DNA of 64,000 bases from Bacillus sp. 165 (GTDB taxonomy: Bacteria > Bacillota > Bacilli > Bacillales > Bacillaceae_G). Positions 17,465 to 27,282 of this stretch are shown in pieces; the stretch's first letter is position 1; every line of letters starts with the position of its first letter. Under the pieces are notes generated by a model. The model was not told where the DNA came from, made no database searches, and saw nothing but the letters and a program-made list of their open reading frames with translations. The stretch covers positions 124,001 through 188,000 of the forward strand of contig NZ_JAGHKQ010000007.1 of assembly GCF_017742235.1 (NCBI RefSeq), given 5' to 3'. The translations under genes were made by a program, and so were the position numbers.

Positions 17465-18778
17465 GTGAGTATACAGAAAAAAAGCGCAGTTGCCTTGCTA
17501 CCGCTTATAATCTTTGTTGCTCTGTTTATCGGATCAGGAATTATTACCGGTGATTTTTATAAAATGCCCGTATTAGCTGCCATCTTGGCTGCAGTTGGAG
17601 CGGCTTTATTCATGAACAGAAAAGAAACCTTGACCGCTAAGGCAGAACGCTTTGCAAAAGGCGCAGGTCATCCTGATGTCATGATTATGGTACTTATTTT
17701 CATTTTAGCAGGTGCATTTTCAGAGACTGCTAAAGGTATGGGGGCTGTACAGTCAACTGTAAACATGGCCTTAACTATGTTTCCACAAAGCTTTTTAATT
17801 ATTGGTTTGTTTATTATCGGTATCTTTATTTCATTAGCTATGGGAACGTCCATGGGAACGATTGCTGCCCTTGCTCCAATCGGTGTTGGAATCAGCTCCC
17901 AAACCGATATTTCTTCAGCTCTTGCGATGGCAACTATTATCGGCGGGGCCATGTTCGGAGATAATCTTTCGTTTATTTCAGATACAACGATTGCAGCTGT
18001 ACGTACACAACGAACAGAGATGGCTGATAAATTTAAAACAAACTTTTTTATCGTTCTCCCTGCAGCTATTTTAACTGCTATTATATTATTTTTTATGACA
18101 ATGGGAAGCTCTTCAGCTGTTCCGGCACAAGATTTTCATTGGGTTAAAATCTTGCCGTATGCAGGTGTACTCATCACAGCTTTACTAGGTCTTAATGTTC
18201 TTGGTGTATTAGCTGGTGGCACACTGCTTGCTGGTATCATCGGATTATTAGATGGAAGCTACACAATAAGCAGCTTTGCCCAAAGTGTAGCCGCAGGTGT
18301 GACAGGTATGGCAGAGTTAATTATTTTAGCTATTCTAATAGCTGGTATGGTCGAAATCATTAAATATAATGGCGGGATTCAATACTTATTGCACATCATG
18401 ACCCGCAATATTCACTCTAAAAAAGGAGCAGAATTCAGCATTGCCGGATTAGTAGCAATAACAAACCTGGCAACGGCAAACAATACGATTTCTATTGTGA
18501 CTACAGGTTCTTTAGCTAAGAATATCGCTGAAACATATGAAATCGATTCACGAAAATCAGCGAGTTTGCTTGATATATTTTCATCCAGCATCCAAGGTAT
18601 GATCCCTTATGGCGCACAAATGCTTACAGCAGCAGGCTTTGCCTCTATATCGCCAATCAGCATTTTACCTTACTCATTTTACCCGCTGTTCATTGGCCTT
18701 TGCGGAATCGTCTCGATTTTAATCGGATTTCCAAAATTCGCTCTAAAGAAGCAAAAGCATCAAAAGCTATCGGCATAG
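17465..18778 (+). CDS. metT: NhaC-family transporter, probable methionine carrier
   Basis: A 437-aa protein with about twelve membrane helices in the NhaC antiporter superfamily. Typical stretches are FILAGAFSETAKGMGAVQS, SLAMGTSMGTIAALAPIG and the GDNLSFISDTTIAAVRTQ region, which carries conserved polar residues in helices. It is preceded by a SAM riboswitch, so the cargo is most likely methionine or a related sulfur compound. NhaC-type MetT carriers under S-box control were proposed from comparative genomics. Start GTG: GAGGAGG lies 7 nt upstream, while the earlier ATG lies in the terminator. Transport itself is inferred from regulation. Confidence 0.8.
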   Translation: MSIQKKSAVALLPLIIFVALFIGSGIITGDFYKMPVLAAILAAVGAALFMNRKETLTAKAERFAKGAGHPDVMIMVLIFILAGAFSETAKGMGAVQSTVNMALTMFPQSFLIIGLFIIGIFISLAMGTSMGTIAALAPIGVGISSQTDISSALAMATIIGGAMFGDNLSFISDTTIAAVRTQRTEMADKFKTNFFIVLPAAILTAIILFFMTMGSSSAVPAQDFHWVKILPYAGVLITALLGLNVLGVLAGGTLLAGIIGLLDGSYTISSFAQSVAAGVTGMAELIILAILIAGMVEIIKYNGGIQYLLHIMTRNIHSKKGAEFSIAGLVAITNLATANNTISIVTTGSLAKNIAETYEIDSRKSASLLDIFSSSIQGMIPYGAQMLTAAGFASISPISILPYSFYPLFIGLCGIVSILIGFPKFALKKQKHQKLSA

Positions 18779-18794
18779 TTGTTTCATGCAACAA

Positions 18795-18832
18795 AAAGGA
18801 GGCCTTCTCGTACTGAGAAAGCCTCCTTTTCT
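18795..18832 (+). terminator. Terminator of metT
   Basis: AAAAAGGAGGCCTTCTC and GAGAAAGCCTCCTTTT form a long near-perfect stem. Confidence 0.85.
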
Positions 18833-18887
18833 TATACATACATTTTCGATACACTAAACATGATCCTATTCAAAAATGAGGGATATT

Positions 18888-19589
18888 ATGCGTACATTTT
18901 ATATCAGTGACATACACGGTCATTACATTCCTTTAAGGAAGCTGCTCGATTCAGTTAACTGGAATCCTGAAGAAGACAAGCTTATTCTAGGAGGAGACCT
19001 TATCAACAGAGGACCTGATAGTGCAAAGGTTTTACAGTTTGCTCAAACACTCCAACAGCAGCAGCCTGCAAATGTTCATGTACTTTGCGGTAATCACGAG
19101 GAAATGCTGATATGGTATCTCCGAAACAAATCTCCCATGTGGCTGCAACACGGGGGGCTAGAAACATTATACAGCTTGCGTCAGCACTTTGAAGATGTGT
19201 GGAAAGCAGCTGAAGCTTATGCTTCATGGCTCGAGTCGCTTGCACTCGTCTATGAAGACAATAGTGCAATTTACACCCACTCAGGAATCAATCCCTCTTT
19301 CCCTAAAAGACAGCAGCCGCGTGAAATATTGTGGATGAATATACGTGAAGTGCTCTCACAAAACCCACAAAAATTATTAACATGGAGTGATGAAAAGCCT
19401 ATTTTCCGAGGGCATAGTCCGGTTCGGACCGTACATACAAAAGGCGCCTATACACATTGCGACTTAGGTATGGGAGTCATCCCTTCTTCTCAAGCAGCAC
19501 TTGCGTTAGTGAATGTTACAGAAGGAATCTATTACCGTTGCACAACAGATGGAATAATTACTGTACATTTTATTGAAAGCTTTACATAA
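18888..19589 (+). CDS. PP1-like metallophosphatase
   Basis: A 233-aa phosphatase close to phage lambda phosphatase and bacterial PrpA/PrpE enzymes. Metal ligands lie in DIHGH, GGDLINRGPDS, GNHEE, HSGI and RGHSP. It may dephosphorylate proteins or diadenosine tetraphosphate; the sequence does not decide. The ATG at 18888 is preferred because GAGGG is 5 nt upstream; an ATG 12 nt earlier would put that site inside the gene. Single-gene unit followed by a CCCCCTG/CAGGGGG hairpin. Confidence 0.88.
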   Translation: MRTFYISDIHGHYIPLRKLLDSVNWNPEEDKLILGGDLINRGPDSAKVLQFAQTLQQQQPANVHVLCGNHEEMLIWYLRNKSPMWLQHGGLETLYSLRQHFEDVWKAAEAYASWLESLALVYEDNSAIYTHSGINPSFPKRQQPREILWMNIREVLSQNPQKLLTWSDEKPIFRGHSPVRTVHTKGAYTHCDLGMGVIPSSQAALALVNVTEGIYYRCTTDGIITVHFIESFT

Positions 19590-19613
19590 CCCCCTGCTTT
19601 ATCATCAGGGGGT
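19589..19613. terminator. Hairpin between convergent genes
   Basis: ACCCCCTG and CAGGGGGT pair around 9 nt. Strong stem, poor T tail on either strand. Confidence 0.5.
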
Positions 19614-19623
19614 ATCAAAACAA

Positions 19624-20181
19624 TCAACTCAATTCTTTTATAATTCGTGCAGGATTTCCGCCTACAACCACATTATCAGGGACATCCTTTGTCACTACAG
19701 CACCAGAAGCAACGACCGCATTGTTTCCGATTGTAACCCCCGGATTAATGATCGCTCTTCCTCCAATCCAAACATTATCTCCAATTGTCACTGCTTTACC
19801 GTACTCAGCTCCGCTGATTCGCTCTGTAGCATCCAAAGGATGGGTAGCTGTATAAACGTGCACCCCAGGTCCCATAAAACAGTTTTCTCCGATAGTCACT
19901 GGGCATACATCTAACACTACACAATCAAAATTTGCATAAAAGTTATTGCCCACATAGATGTTGTATCCATAATCACAACGAAATGCAGGCTCTATGTACA
20001 AGTTTTTTCCTGTCGAACCAAACAATTGTTTTAACAAAGCTGTACGCGTATCATAGTCTGTTTCAATCGTTTGATTGTATGCACGTGTTAGTTTTCTAGC
20101 TGCCTCTCTTTCTTTTACAAGCTCTGGGTCGGATGCAAAATACAATTCTCCGTTTATCATTTTTTGTTTTTCTGTTTTCAT
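19624..20181 (-). CDS. maa: Maltose/galactoside O-acetyltransferase
   Basis: A 185-aa left-handed beta-helix acetyltransferase using acetyl-CoA. The N-terminal Mac domain reads [19 protein letters not shown]. Hexapeptide repeats follow, with the catalytic His in TATHPLD and the cofactor-binding end [20 protein letters not shown]. Such enzymes acetylate maltose, glucose or galactosides, perhaps for detoxification. Site AAGAGGG. Monocistronic. Confidence 0.93.
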   Translation of the reverse strand: MKTEKQKMINGELYFASDPELVKEREAARKLTRAYNQTIETDYDTRTALLKQLFGSTGKNLYIEPAFRCDYGYNIYVGNNFYANFDCVVLDVCPVTIGENCFMGPGVHVYTATHPLDATERISGAEYGKAVTIGDNVWIGGRAIINPGVTIGNNAVVASGAVVTKDVPDNVVVGGNPARIIKELS

Positions 20182-20444
20182 AAGCTACATCCCTCTTGTT
20201 AGATTCAGTTAACCTTGCTTTCAAGATTGCTCCTTCTTCAGTTTTTCCATTATATTTTTATCTTTGCTAACACATTAAAAGTTGTTCTTTTTTCGCAAGT
20301 GCACTGACAAAATTTCCTCTGAAAGCCATAGCTATACAATTCATTGGTATTTCTCACTTCGCACTCGAAAAATTAATCCTTCTTCTCATCGTTTTAAAAT
20401 CATCGTTGTAGTGCCACAAGAACCGTTTAGCTTTTCAGAAATAT

Positions 20445-21440
20445 CTATTGTTCAAAATTTTGATTTCGTAACGTTACTTTCCCTACAGCTTGTCCTGATG
20501 CTAGAAATTCATGGGCTTTTGATACATCCTCAAACGAAAAGGAATGCGAATCAACAAGCGGTTTGATTTTTCCTTCGTCTACAAGATGCGCTAGTTTGTT
20601 TAAAATGGCACCATGATTTATACGTCCCTCTTGCGACATTTGGGCTAAAATCATAAAAACGACGTGCAATGTAAGCCCCTTGTTATGCAGTGGTGTTAAG
20701 TCATGAGTAGATCTTGCTGCAATAGCAGCCACCGTTCCTCTTGGTTTAACCGCTTGAAAAGAACGATCCAAATTCTCTCCGCCCACAGTATCAAATACCA
20801 CATCGAAGCCTTGTCCATTTGTATGCTTTGTAACATACTGTTCTACAGACTGCTCACGATAATTGATGACTGTGTCTGCACCGAGCATCTTTGCAAGCTG
20901 CATTTTCTCATCCGTAGATGCAGTCGTGTATACTTGTGCACCTAAGAATTTTGCTATTTGGATTGCCACATGACCGACTCCGCCTGTCCCTGCATGAATA
21001 AGCACTTTTTGCCCAGGCTGCACCTTACATCGTTCTACTAATGCTTCCCATGCAGTAAGAGCTACAAGAGGGAGTGCAGCAGCTTCGGTAAAAGTTAAGG
21101 ATTTCGGCTTTACAGCGACCAACGAAGCATCCACGAGTGTATAATCAGCAAGGGCACCTCCTAAACCGACAGTCGTATACACTTCATCTCCTGGCTGAAA
21201 AGAAGAGACTCCTTCTCCCACCTCTTCAATTACTCCGGCACAATCACTGTGCAAAATGAGAGGAAGCTCTAAGTTCATAGTATTTTGCAGGAGGCCGCCC
21301 CGAATCTTTAAATCAATCGGATTTACACTTGTTGCAGCTACTCGAATTAAAACATGCCCCTTCTTTATAGAGGGACGAGCCAATTCCATTGCCTGAAACA
21401 CCTCAGGACTTCCATATTCCTTGATTACTTGAGCTAACAT
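20445..21440 (-). CDS. NADPH:quinone reductase-like MDR protein
   Basis: A 331-aa medium-chain dehydrogenase without the zinc ligands of alcohol dehydrogenases. The N-terminal GroES-like domain holds SVNPIDLKIRGG and HSDCAGVIEEVGEG; the Rossmann domain holds HAGTGGVGHVAIQIAKFLGA. It probably reduces quinones or activated alkenes with NADPH. The next upstream gene in the same direction encodes a VOC-type dioxygenase, and both promoters share a similar AT-rich element, which fits a quinone or catechol stress pair. Site AAGGAG. Confidence 0.85.
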   Translation of the reverse strand: MLAQVIKEYGSPEVFQAMELARPSIKKGHVLIRVAATSVNPIDLKIRGGLLQNTMNLELPLILHSDCAGVIEEVGEGVSSFQPGDEVYTTVGLGGALADYTLVDASLVAVKPKSLTFTEAAALPLVALTAWEALVERCKVQPGQKVLIHAGTGGVGHVAIQIAKFLGAQVYTTASTDEKMQLAKMLGADTVINYREQSVEQYVTKHTNGQGFDVVFDTVGGENLDRSFQAVKPRGTVAAIAARSTHDLTPLHNKGLTLHVVFMILAQMSQEGRINHGAILNKLAHLVDEGKIKPLVDSHSFSFEDVSKAHEFLASGQAVGKVTLRNQNFEQ

Positions 21441-21563
21441 TTGTATTCACTCCTTATCTATTCTATTAGTTGGTAGTATATACACTATTATAAAGTAATT
21501 GTGACTGCCTAAATCTCTAATAGTCTTTATCAGCGAAGAACATTTCTTTTATATCTTTAACTT

Positions 21564-21595
21564 AAAAAAAGGAATCGATATCGATTCCTTTTTTG
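21564..21595. terminator. Bidirectional terminator
   Basis: The 18-bp perfect palindrome GGAATCGATATCGATTCC has A-run and T-run flanks. It ends the dioxygenase gene. Confidence 0.8.
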
Positions 21596-21604
21596 CTTAT
21601 ATGA

Positions 21605-22573
21605 TTATTTAGTATCTAACGGCTTCAGCTTAGCTTCAATATTCTCCCGATACGGCTCTAAAAACGGAGGAAGTGCCAAGTTCTCGCCTAATTCTTCTAA
21701 CTTTTCGTCTGCGGTAAATCCCGGTCCATCTGTTGATAATTCAAATAAAATTCCGTTTGGTTCACGGAAATACAACGCTTGAAAATAATAGCGGTCCACC
21801 ATGCCAGACGTTGACAACCCTGTTTGTTCAATAATTTCCTGCCATCTTAATAACTCTTCTTTATTCTCTACCCGGAAAGCAACATGATGAACAGCACCGC
21901 GTCCTTGACGTTCCATCGGCAAATCGGTTCGTTCTTCCACGTGCACCTCTGCTCCTGAGCCGCCTGCACCGGTTTCAAATACTAAAATAGCAGGCTGATT
22001 CTCCTCAAGAGACAGATAGCTTTCTTTCTGCCGGAAGCCCAGAACATCAGTTAATACTCGTACTGTGGATTGAACTTTACGCACGGTTAACGTCACTGGC
22101 CCCAATCCAATAATGCCGTATTCATGCGGGACAGGGCTCTTAGACCAAGGAATCCCGCCCGGTACTCCTTCAAATTTACTGTCAGCAGTCAATATAACAT
22201 GCTGGTTCTCAAAGTCACGAAATGCCAACGTTGCACGCCCTGCACGCTCTATTACCTCATCACGTTCAATTTGATAATCATCTAATCGTTTTGCCCAGTA
22301 ATCTAAGGCATCGCGATTCGGCACACGCAGGGAGATGGAAGAAATGCTGCTTACGCCACGATAATGACGCCCCATCATCGGAATTTCAAAAAACGTCAGC
22401 TCTGTTCCCGGATTTGCTTCACCATCTCCGTAAAATAAATGGTACACAGAAGTGTCATCTTGGTTGACCGTTTTTTTAATGAGTCGAAGTCCCAAAACTT
22501 TCGTATAAAACTCATAATTTTTCACTGCATTTGCAGTTAAAGCAGATACGTGATGCAAACCTTTTAGCTCCAT
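21605..22573 (-). CDS. VOC-superfamily ring-cleaving dioxygenase, MhqO/MhqA-like
   Basis: A 322-aa protein with two glyoxalase/extradiol dioxygenase modules (about 3-130 and 150-270). Metal ligands are likely His in GLHHVSA, His and Glu in VHHVAFRV and FREPNGILFELSTDGPGF. B. subtilis relatives (MhqA, MhqE, MhqO) open hydroquinone rings and protect against quinone toxicity. The start is the ATG after AAGGAGG; the longer frame begins inside that site. A TTGACA-17-TAGTAT promoter is visible at 22633-22661. Confidence 0.85.
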   Translation of the reverse strand: MELKGLHHVSALTANAVKNYEFYTKVLGLRLIKKTVNQDDTSVYHLFYGDGEANPGTELTFFEIPMMGRHYRGVSSISSISLRVPNRDALDYWAKRLDDYQIERDEVIERAGRATLAFRDFENQHVILTADSKFEGVPGGIPWSKSPVPHEYGIIGLGPVTLTVRKVQSTVRVLTDVLGFRQKESYLSLEENQPAILVFETGAGGSGAEVHVEERTDLPMERQGRGAVHHVAFRVENKEELLRWQEIIEQTGLSTSGMVDRYYFQALYFREPNGILFELSTDGPGFTADEKLEELGENLALPPFLEPYRENIEAKLKPLDTK

Positions 22574-22632
22574 AAAGTAATCCTCCTTCAATATAATCTC
22601 ATTTAAAAATAAACTTCATTTTAGTTAGTTAC

Positions 22633-22661
22633 ATACTATTATATAGTTTTGTTTATGTCAA
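22633..22661 (-). promoter_or_regulatory. Promoter of the dioxygenase with inverted repeat
   Basis: TTGACA, 17 bp, TAGTAT on the minus strand. ACTAT-TAT-ATAGT (22635-22647), an inverted repeat, overlaps the -10 and could be an operator. Confidence 0.55.
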
Positions 22662-22833
22662 TAATTTGCCTCTTATGGTTAAACTACAGAGAAAGCTTAT
22701 ATGTTGAAAAGAATATAATAGTGCCTTTATAGTCCCGATCAGCAGAAGAAATACACAGAGTCACAATGTTGTCACTTTACTCATAATATTTCAATGTTAA
22801 AATGAAGAAAAACATGCTATAGGAGATATGAAA

Positions 22834-23385
22834 ATGAGTAACACAAATAATCGCCCCACAAGTCAAAAAAACTATACTGGTATCGTAGTTACCCTTTCCA
22901 TCGTCGTGAACGCTATAATTTTAATCCTGTTTTTCTCACCAATAGGTTACGCCGGAGAAGTTAGCTTTGATATCAAGATTTTCCCGCGTATGAACGCAAT
23001 TTTAAATGCCTTTACGTTTGTATTTTTAGCCGCAGGACTGTATTCCATTAAAAAGAAAAATATTACCCTGCATAAACGATTCATTCTTGCCGCATTTACT
23101 ACCACCTTATTATTTTGTATTTCTTATTTAACGTACCATTATTTATCTGTCGCTCCAACACATTATGGAGGAGAAGGAGCGCTCAAATATGTTTATTTCT
23201 TTATCTTGCTGACACACACGGTTCTTGCTGCCATTATCGTTCCTCTTGCTCTATTTTCTCTTATTTGGGGATGGACCAATCAATTAGACAAGCATCGAAA
23301 AATTGTTCGCTGGAGTATGCCAATTTGGCTGTATGTCAGTTTCACAGGAGTACTAGTGTACATTTTGATTTCTCCATATTACTAA
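22834..23385 (+). CDS. ctaM: DUF420 membrane protein, cytochrome aa3 assembly factor CtaM/YozB
   Basis: A 183-aa protein with five membrane helices. Polar residues in the helices include His in LHKRFILA, YHYLSVAP and LLTHTVLAAI, and GWTNQLDKHRKIVRWSMPIWLYVS is a strongly conserved end segment. YozB/CtaM proteins of this family are needed to make functional heme-A cytochrome oxidases. The second ATG is chosen: AGGAG lies at proper distance from it and only 2 nt from the first. Monocistronic with a strong terminator. Confidence 0.85.
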   Translation: MSNTNNRPTSQKNYTGIVVTLSIVVNAIILILFFSPIGYAGEVSFDIKIFPRMNAILNAFTFVFLAAGLYSIKKKNITLHKRFILAAFTTTLLFCISYLTYHYLSVAPTHYGGEGALKYVYFFILLTHTVLAAIIVPLALFSLIWGWTNQLDKHRKIVRWSMPIWLYVSFTGVLVYILISPYY

Positions 23386-23390
23386 GAAAA

Positions 23391-23425
23391 AAGCTCAAAT
23401 CTGCGACAGATTTGAGCTTTTTTTT
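23391..23425 (+). terminator. Terminator of ctaM
   Basis: AAGCTCAAATCTG and CAGATTTGAGCTT pair around CGA, followed by nine T. Confidence 0.9.
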
Positions 23426-23531
23426 TCGACACTATCATTATTATTCCCCCTGCAATATTTACAGAAATCTTGTTTTTGCTCAACAAAATACGAGGGTTTT
23501 TAACTTACAAAAAGCAATCTTATCTCTAGTA

Positions 23532-24083
23532 TTAGTTCTTACCTATAGTTTTTTGAGTATGATGACCTTTATGTTTCCCCTTCACTAGTACCTCCATCTG
23601 TCTATTATAAAACCGTGCTTCTGTCGCTGTTCCTGCCATTTTCACTTTCTTTTGGAGAGTATTTATTTGATTAGATTCTTCATCAGGAACTCTGTCTATT
23701 TTGAGTATTTCTTCTTCTTTCTCATCCGTTTGATGAGTATACATATCAGACTTTTCAAGCTCTCTCTGCAACGCTTTTTCCGCATAACTTTTCAAAAAAG
23801 CACTGCTGCCAAACCCAGCGATTAAAGCGCTTTGTACCGTAATAGCAAGAGAAGCATTTTCATACATAGATAAAGATACAAGCACTGCACCTAAAGCTCC
23901 TGCGATTGGTTCTTTAATAGAGCCGAATACAAACTTTTCTTGCGACCCATCCTCAGAAACGACTTTTTTACTTTGCACATAGCCCTCACTTACAACAATG
24001 TTAACGATTCCTCCAATTATCCCACAGCCCATCATTAGTAACACGTACCATCCCATATTAAAAGGGAAAGTAAAATCAGCCAT
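23532..24083 (-). CDS. Membrane protein of unknown function
   Basis: A 183-aa protein with three hydrophobic segments in its first half (about 9-30, 58-75, 80-100) and a long charged cytoplasmic-looking tail (from about 115) with KEEEILKIDRVPDEE. The C-terminus is basic (KGKHKGHHTQK). The N-terminal half resembles the DUF4257 group from memory, which is tentative. No enzyme motif is seen. The second ATG is used since GGGGG touches the first. Neighbours give no hint of function. Confidence 0.65.
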   Translation of the reverse strand: MADFTFPFNMGWYVLLMMGCGIIGGIVNIVVSEGYVQSKKVVSEDGSQEKFVFGSIKEPIAGALGAVLVSLSMYENASLAITVQSALIAGFGSSAFLKSYAEKALQRELEKSDMYTHQTDEKEEEILKIDRVPDEESNQINTLQKKVKMAGTATEARFYNRQMEVLVKGKHKGHHTQKTIGKN

Positions 24084-24322
24084 ACGCATCCCCCAAGCTG
24101 TATATTTCTATATCATCTCTCCTGCTACTTTATGAGGTTATTCACCATAGTATAACTGCTTTTTCATCAAGATACCTGTCGCTAATTCTCCTTAGGCATG
24201 TTTCATAAAAATGATATTTTTTCATTACTTTACTGGTCAGTGAATATTCTTTTTCCTTTGAGAAACTATAACACTAGGAAAGCAATCTACATCTTTCACA
24301 ATACAGGAGGTATTCTCCAATC

Positions 24323-25501
24323 ATGAAATTTATTATTTTCATACTTGGATTAGTCGTGACATTCGCATTAGCACTTTTGGCAAGCAATGGAAGGCGAAAA
24401 ATTAAATATATGCCAATTCTTATAATGCTGGTAGTACAGCTGATCCTAGCCTACCTACTTTTAAATACAGAACTTGGCCTGATTCTTATCACTGGAATTG
24501 CCAATGTGTTCGGCAAATTACTTGAGTATGCCGCTGCCGGTGTAGACTTCGTATTTGGCGGAGTTGAAAATGAAGGAGCTATGACATTTTTCTTACGTGT
24601 ATTACTTCCTATCGTTTTTATCTCTGTCTTAATTGGTATTTTGCAGCACTTTAAAATTTTACCTCTCATTATTCGCTGGATTGGCTGGGTACTAAGCAAG
24701 GTTAATGGATTAGGTAAGTTAGAATCTTACAATGCAGTTGCGTCTGCAATTGTAGGGCAATCAGAAGTGTTTATCACTGTAAAAAAGCAATTGGGTCAAA
24801 TTCCCAAACACCGTTTGTACACACTCTGCGCTTCTGCTATGTCGACAGTCTCAATGTCTATCGTAGGCGCCTACATGAGCATGATTGAGCCTAAATATGT
24901 AGTAACAGCGCTAGTTCTAAATTTATTCAGCGGCTTTATTATTGTCAATATCATTAACCCCTACTCAGTAACAGATGAAGAAGACATACTGGAAATACAA
25001 GAGGAAAAGCAAACTTTCTTTGAGATGCTGGGAGAATACATTATGGATGGGTTTCGCGTAGCCGTTGTAGTAGGCGCAATGCTCATCGGATTTGTGGCTT
25101 TAATTAGCGCTATCAATAATGTGTTTGACTTAATTTTCGGTATTACATTCCAGCAAGTACTGGGATATATCTTCTCTCCAATCGCTTTCATTATGGGTGT
25201 TCCAGCTGCTGAAATTGTTCCTGCTGGGAGTATCATGGCGACCAAACTAGTATCAAATGAATTTGTAGCTATGATAGATTTAGGAACAAGAGCTCAGGAT
25301 ATGTCTGCACGCACAGTCGGAATTATTTCTGTATTCCTTGTATCCTTTGCAAACTTTTCGTCTATCGGTATCATTTCAGGAGCAGTCAAAGGACTCAATG
25401 AGAAGCAAGGCAATGTTGTTGCTCAGTTTGGATTAAAGCTTCTGTATGGTGCAACTTTAGTAAGCATTTGGTCTGGAATTATTGTAAGTGTTATGCTGTA
25501 A
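24323..25501 (+). CDS. nupC: Concentrative nucleoside transporter, NupC family
   Basis: A 392-aa carrier with about ten membrane helices. The CNT signatures are present: the gate region around [31 protein letters not shown], and [25 protein letters not shown]. It imports nucleosides with a proton or sodium ion. B. subtilis has three such proteins (NupC, NupG, YutK) and the exact counterpart is not certain. AGGAGG lies 11 nt before the ATG. Single gene with its own terminator. Confidence 0.9.
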   Translation: MKFIIFILGLVVTFALALLASNGRRKIKYMPILIMLVVQLILAYLLLNTELGLILITGIANVFGKLLEYAAAGVDFVFGGVENEGAMTFFLRVLLPIVFISVLIGILQHFKILPLIIRWIGWVLSKVNGLGKLESYNAVASAIVGQSEVFITVKKQLGQIPKHRLYTLCASAMSTVSMSIVGAYMSMIEPKYVVTALVLNLFSGFIIVNIINPYSVTDEEDILEIQEEKQTFFEMLGEYIMDGFRVAVVVGAMLIGFVALISAINNVFDLIFGITFQQVLGYIFSPIAFIMGVPAAEIVPAGSIMATKLVSNEFVAMIDLGTRAQDMSARTVGIISVFLVSFANFSSIGIISGAVKGLNEKQGNVVAQFGLKLLYGATLVSIWSGIIVSVML

Positions 25502-25526
25502 ACTCAGCATCACCTAAAGAGAGAGG

Positions 25527-25562
25527 ATGTCTCATAATCTTTGAATGAGACATCCCTTTTTT
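25527..25562 (+). terminator. Terminator of nupC
   Basis: GGATGTCTCAT and ATGAGACATCC around 10 nt, then CTTTTTT. Symmetric enough to stop the convergent gene too. Confidence 0.85.
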
Positions 25563-25564
25563 AA

Positions 25565-26221
25565 TCACTTCATCTCTTGAATACTGTCAGATTCATAAAT
25601 GTGAATTCCCGGCTTATTCTGCAATGCTGTAACATACATGCCAAGCGCTACTTGCTTTCCATAAATAGCCTTATATTTCCGAAGTGGTCCTATAAATAAA
25701 AAAGAAAACAACCGTGCAGCTCCTTCACCCATTTTCTCCCCCATCCGAAACTCTTGCCGTTCTCCTAGCAACAGTGACGGACGAAAAATATGAATGCCGT
25801 TTATGTCAAGCTTTTGGAGATCGCGTTCCACTTCTCCTTTTACACGATTATAAAAAATATTAGACTTTTCGTTTGCTCCCATAGCTGTAACAGTGAGGAA
25901 GTTTTTAACTCCTTGCTTTTCAGCAAGCCGAGCTGCCTGTAATGTATAATGATAATCCACTGTTGTGAAGTTTTCTCTGCTCTTGGCCTTCTTGATTGTT
26001 GTTCCGAGACAGCTATACACATCATCAACTTTAAAATAAAACTCGCAGCTTTCTAATTGATCGAAGTTTATAATAACTTGCTCCAGCTTCTCATGCTGAA
26101 ATGGCAGGTAATTACGAACCAACACTGTTACTCGTTCATATTCATTAGACTTCAGCAGTATTCCCACAACTTCCTGGCCAATTAACCCTGTAGCCCCTAG
26201 TACTACAGCATGTCGTTTCAT
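25565..26221 (-). CDS. NAD(P)-binding protein, HTATIP2-like
   Basis: A 218-aa atypical short-chain dehydrogenase fold. The cofactor loop is GATGLIGQEV near the N-terminus; then SCLGTTIKKAKS, FLTVTAMGA and HIFRPSLLLGER, the run typical of the HTATIP2/TIP30-like group. The active-site Tyr/Lys may be in FYNRVKGEVE. Substrate unknown. AAAGGAGG fixes the start. Monocistronic. Confidence 0.85.
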   Translation of the reverse strand: MKRHAVVLGATGLIGQEVVGILLKSNEYERVTVLVRNYLPFQHEKLEQVIINFDQLESCEFYFKVDDVYSCLGTTIKKAKSRENFTTVDYHYTLQAARLAEKQGVKNFLTVTAMGANEKSNIFYNRVKGEVERDLQKLDINGIHIFRPSLLLGERQEFRMGEKMGEGAARLFSFLFIGPLRKYKAIYGKQVALGMYVTALQNKPGIHIYESDSIQEMK

Positions 26222-26469
26222 TGTTATACCTCCTTTACAGCTTGCATGTTGTTTCTATTCATTTCTTGCAATGCAGGTGAACAATATCCCTGTGTCCTCT
26301 TCTCTTCAATATTTATTGTATATCCTACAATGCTTTTAAGTGCTGTAATGCTCTGCTACTCCTTAACCGGTACCTGTTATGCCAACCGTAAAATCTACCC
26401 ATACGTAAATACAAAAACGAAAAACATTTAGTATTTCTCTGGCCATAGATTGCTTCCCTCTTTGTTCAA
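26222..26469. other. Gene-free gap
   Basis: About 250 bp with no supported gene. An open frame on the plus strand here lacks a binding site and looks random. Confidence 0.4.
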
Positions 26470-27264
26470 TTAATTTTTTGTATCGATTTCCTCTTGTACG
26501 CTTCGTACGATAGAAGTAACTATTTTTCGAGGCATAAAACGGACAAAAGCTGCCGTTAAACGATTTTTCATACCTGAAATGACAACCGTTTTTCCATCCA
26601 TGAATCCTTTATAGCCAATTTCTGCTACATCTTTTACATCCATTACACCGCTTTTAAATAATTTTGATTTCCCTAAATTTGCTCGACTTGAAAACTCTGT
26701 TTTTGTCGCTCCTGGGCAAAAAGCTGTGACAGTTACATTCGTACCCTTTAATTCGTTTTCTAATGCTTCTGTAAAAGATAAGACATATGACTTTGTCGCA
26801 TAATAGACTGCCATTAAAGGACCCGGCTGAAATGCTGCTGTAGATGCGACATTTAACACACGGCCTTTATTTCGTTCCACCATATGCGGTAAAAATAGCT
26901 TTGTAAAATGGGTTACTGTTTTTATATTTAAATCGATCATATTTAATTCAGCGTTAATATCTGTATTCACAAACTCTCCGAATAATCCAAATCCCGCATT
27001 ATTGACCAGATAGTCAATTGTAATTCCTTTTTTCTGTACTTCTTCATATATCTCTTTTACTGCCTCTTGATCTGAAATATCTTTCGAAATAATCGTTACA
27101 TGAACATTGTATGCTTTTTCTATATTTTGTTTTAACTCAATCATTTTTTGTTCACTTCGGGCCACCAATACAAGGTTATAGCCATCCTTCGCAAAATGAT
27201 AGGCTAGCTCTTTTCCAATTCCATCTGATGCACCTGTAATAAATGCAGTTTCATGATTTTTCAT
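26470..27264 (-). CDS. Short-chain dehydrogenase, DltE/YqjQ-like
   Basis: A 264-aa classical SDR: TGASDGIGKELA cofactor loop, NNAGFG, Ser in NVASTAA and catalytic YYATKSYV. The C-terminal segment NRLTAAFVRFMPRKIVTSIV is basic and amphipathic, as in SDRs that sit on the membrane. Substrate unknown; homologues reduce long-chain or lipid ketones. The promoter spacer is filled by an inverted repeat, so a dedicated repressor is likely. Confidence 0.88.
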   Translation of the reverse strand: MKNHETAFITGASDGIGKELAYHFAKDGYNLVLVARSEQKMIELKQNIEKAYNVHVTIISKDISDQEAVKEIYEEVQKKGITIDYLVNNAGFGLFGEFVNTDINAELNMIDLNIKTVTHFTKLFLPHMVERNKGRVLNVASTAAFQPGPLMAVYYATKSYVLSFTEALENELKGTNVTVTAFCPGATKTEFSSRANLGKSKLFKSGVMDVKDVAEIGYKGFMDGKTVVISGMKNRLTAAFVRFMPRKIVTSIVRSVQEEIDTKN

Positions 27265-27282
27265 TTCAATCTCCCTTTCTTG

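Noticed and set aside
20182..20444. Possible gene upstream of maa
   Set aside because: The plus-strand frame here (starting at 20282) has no binding site and overlaps the end of the quinone reductase gene antisense.
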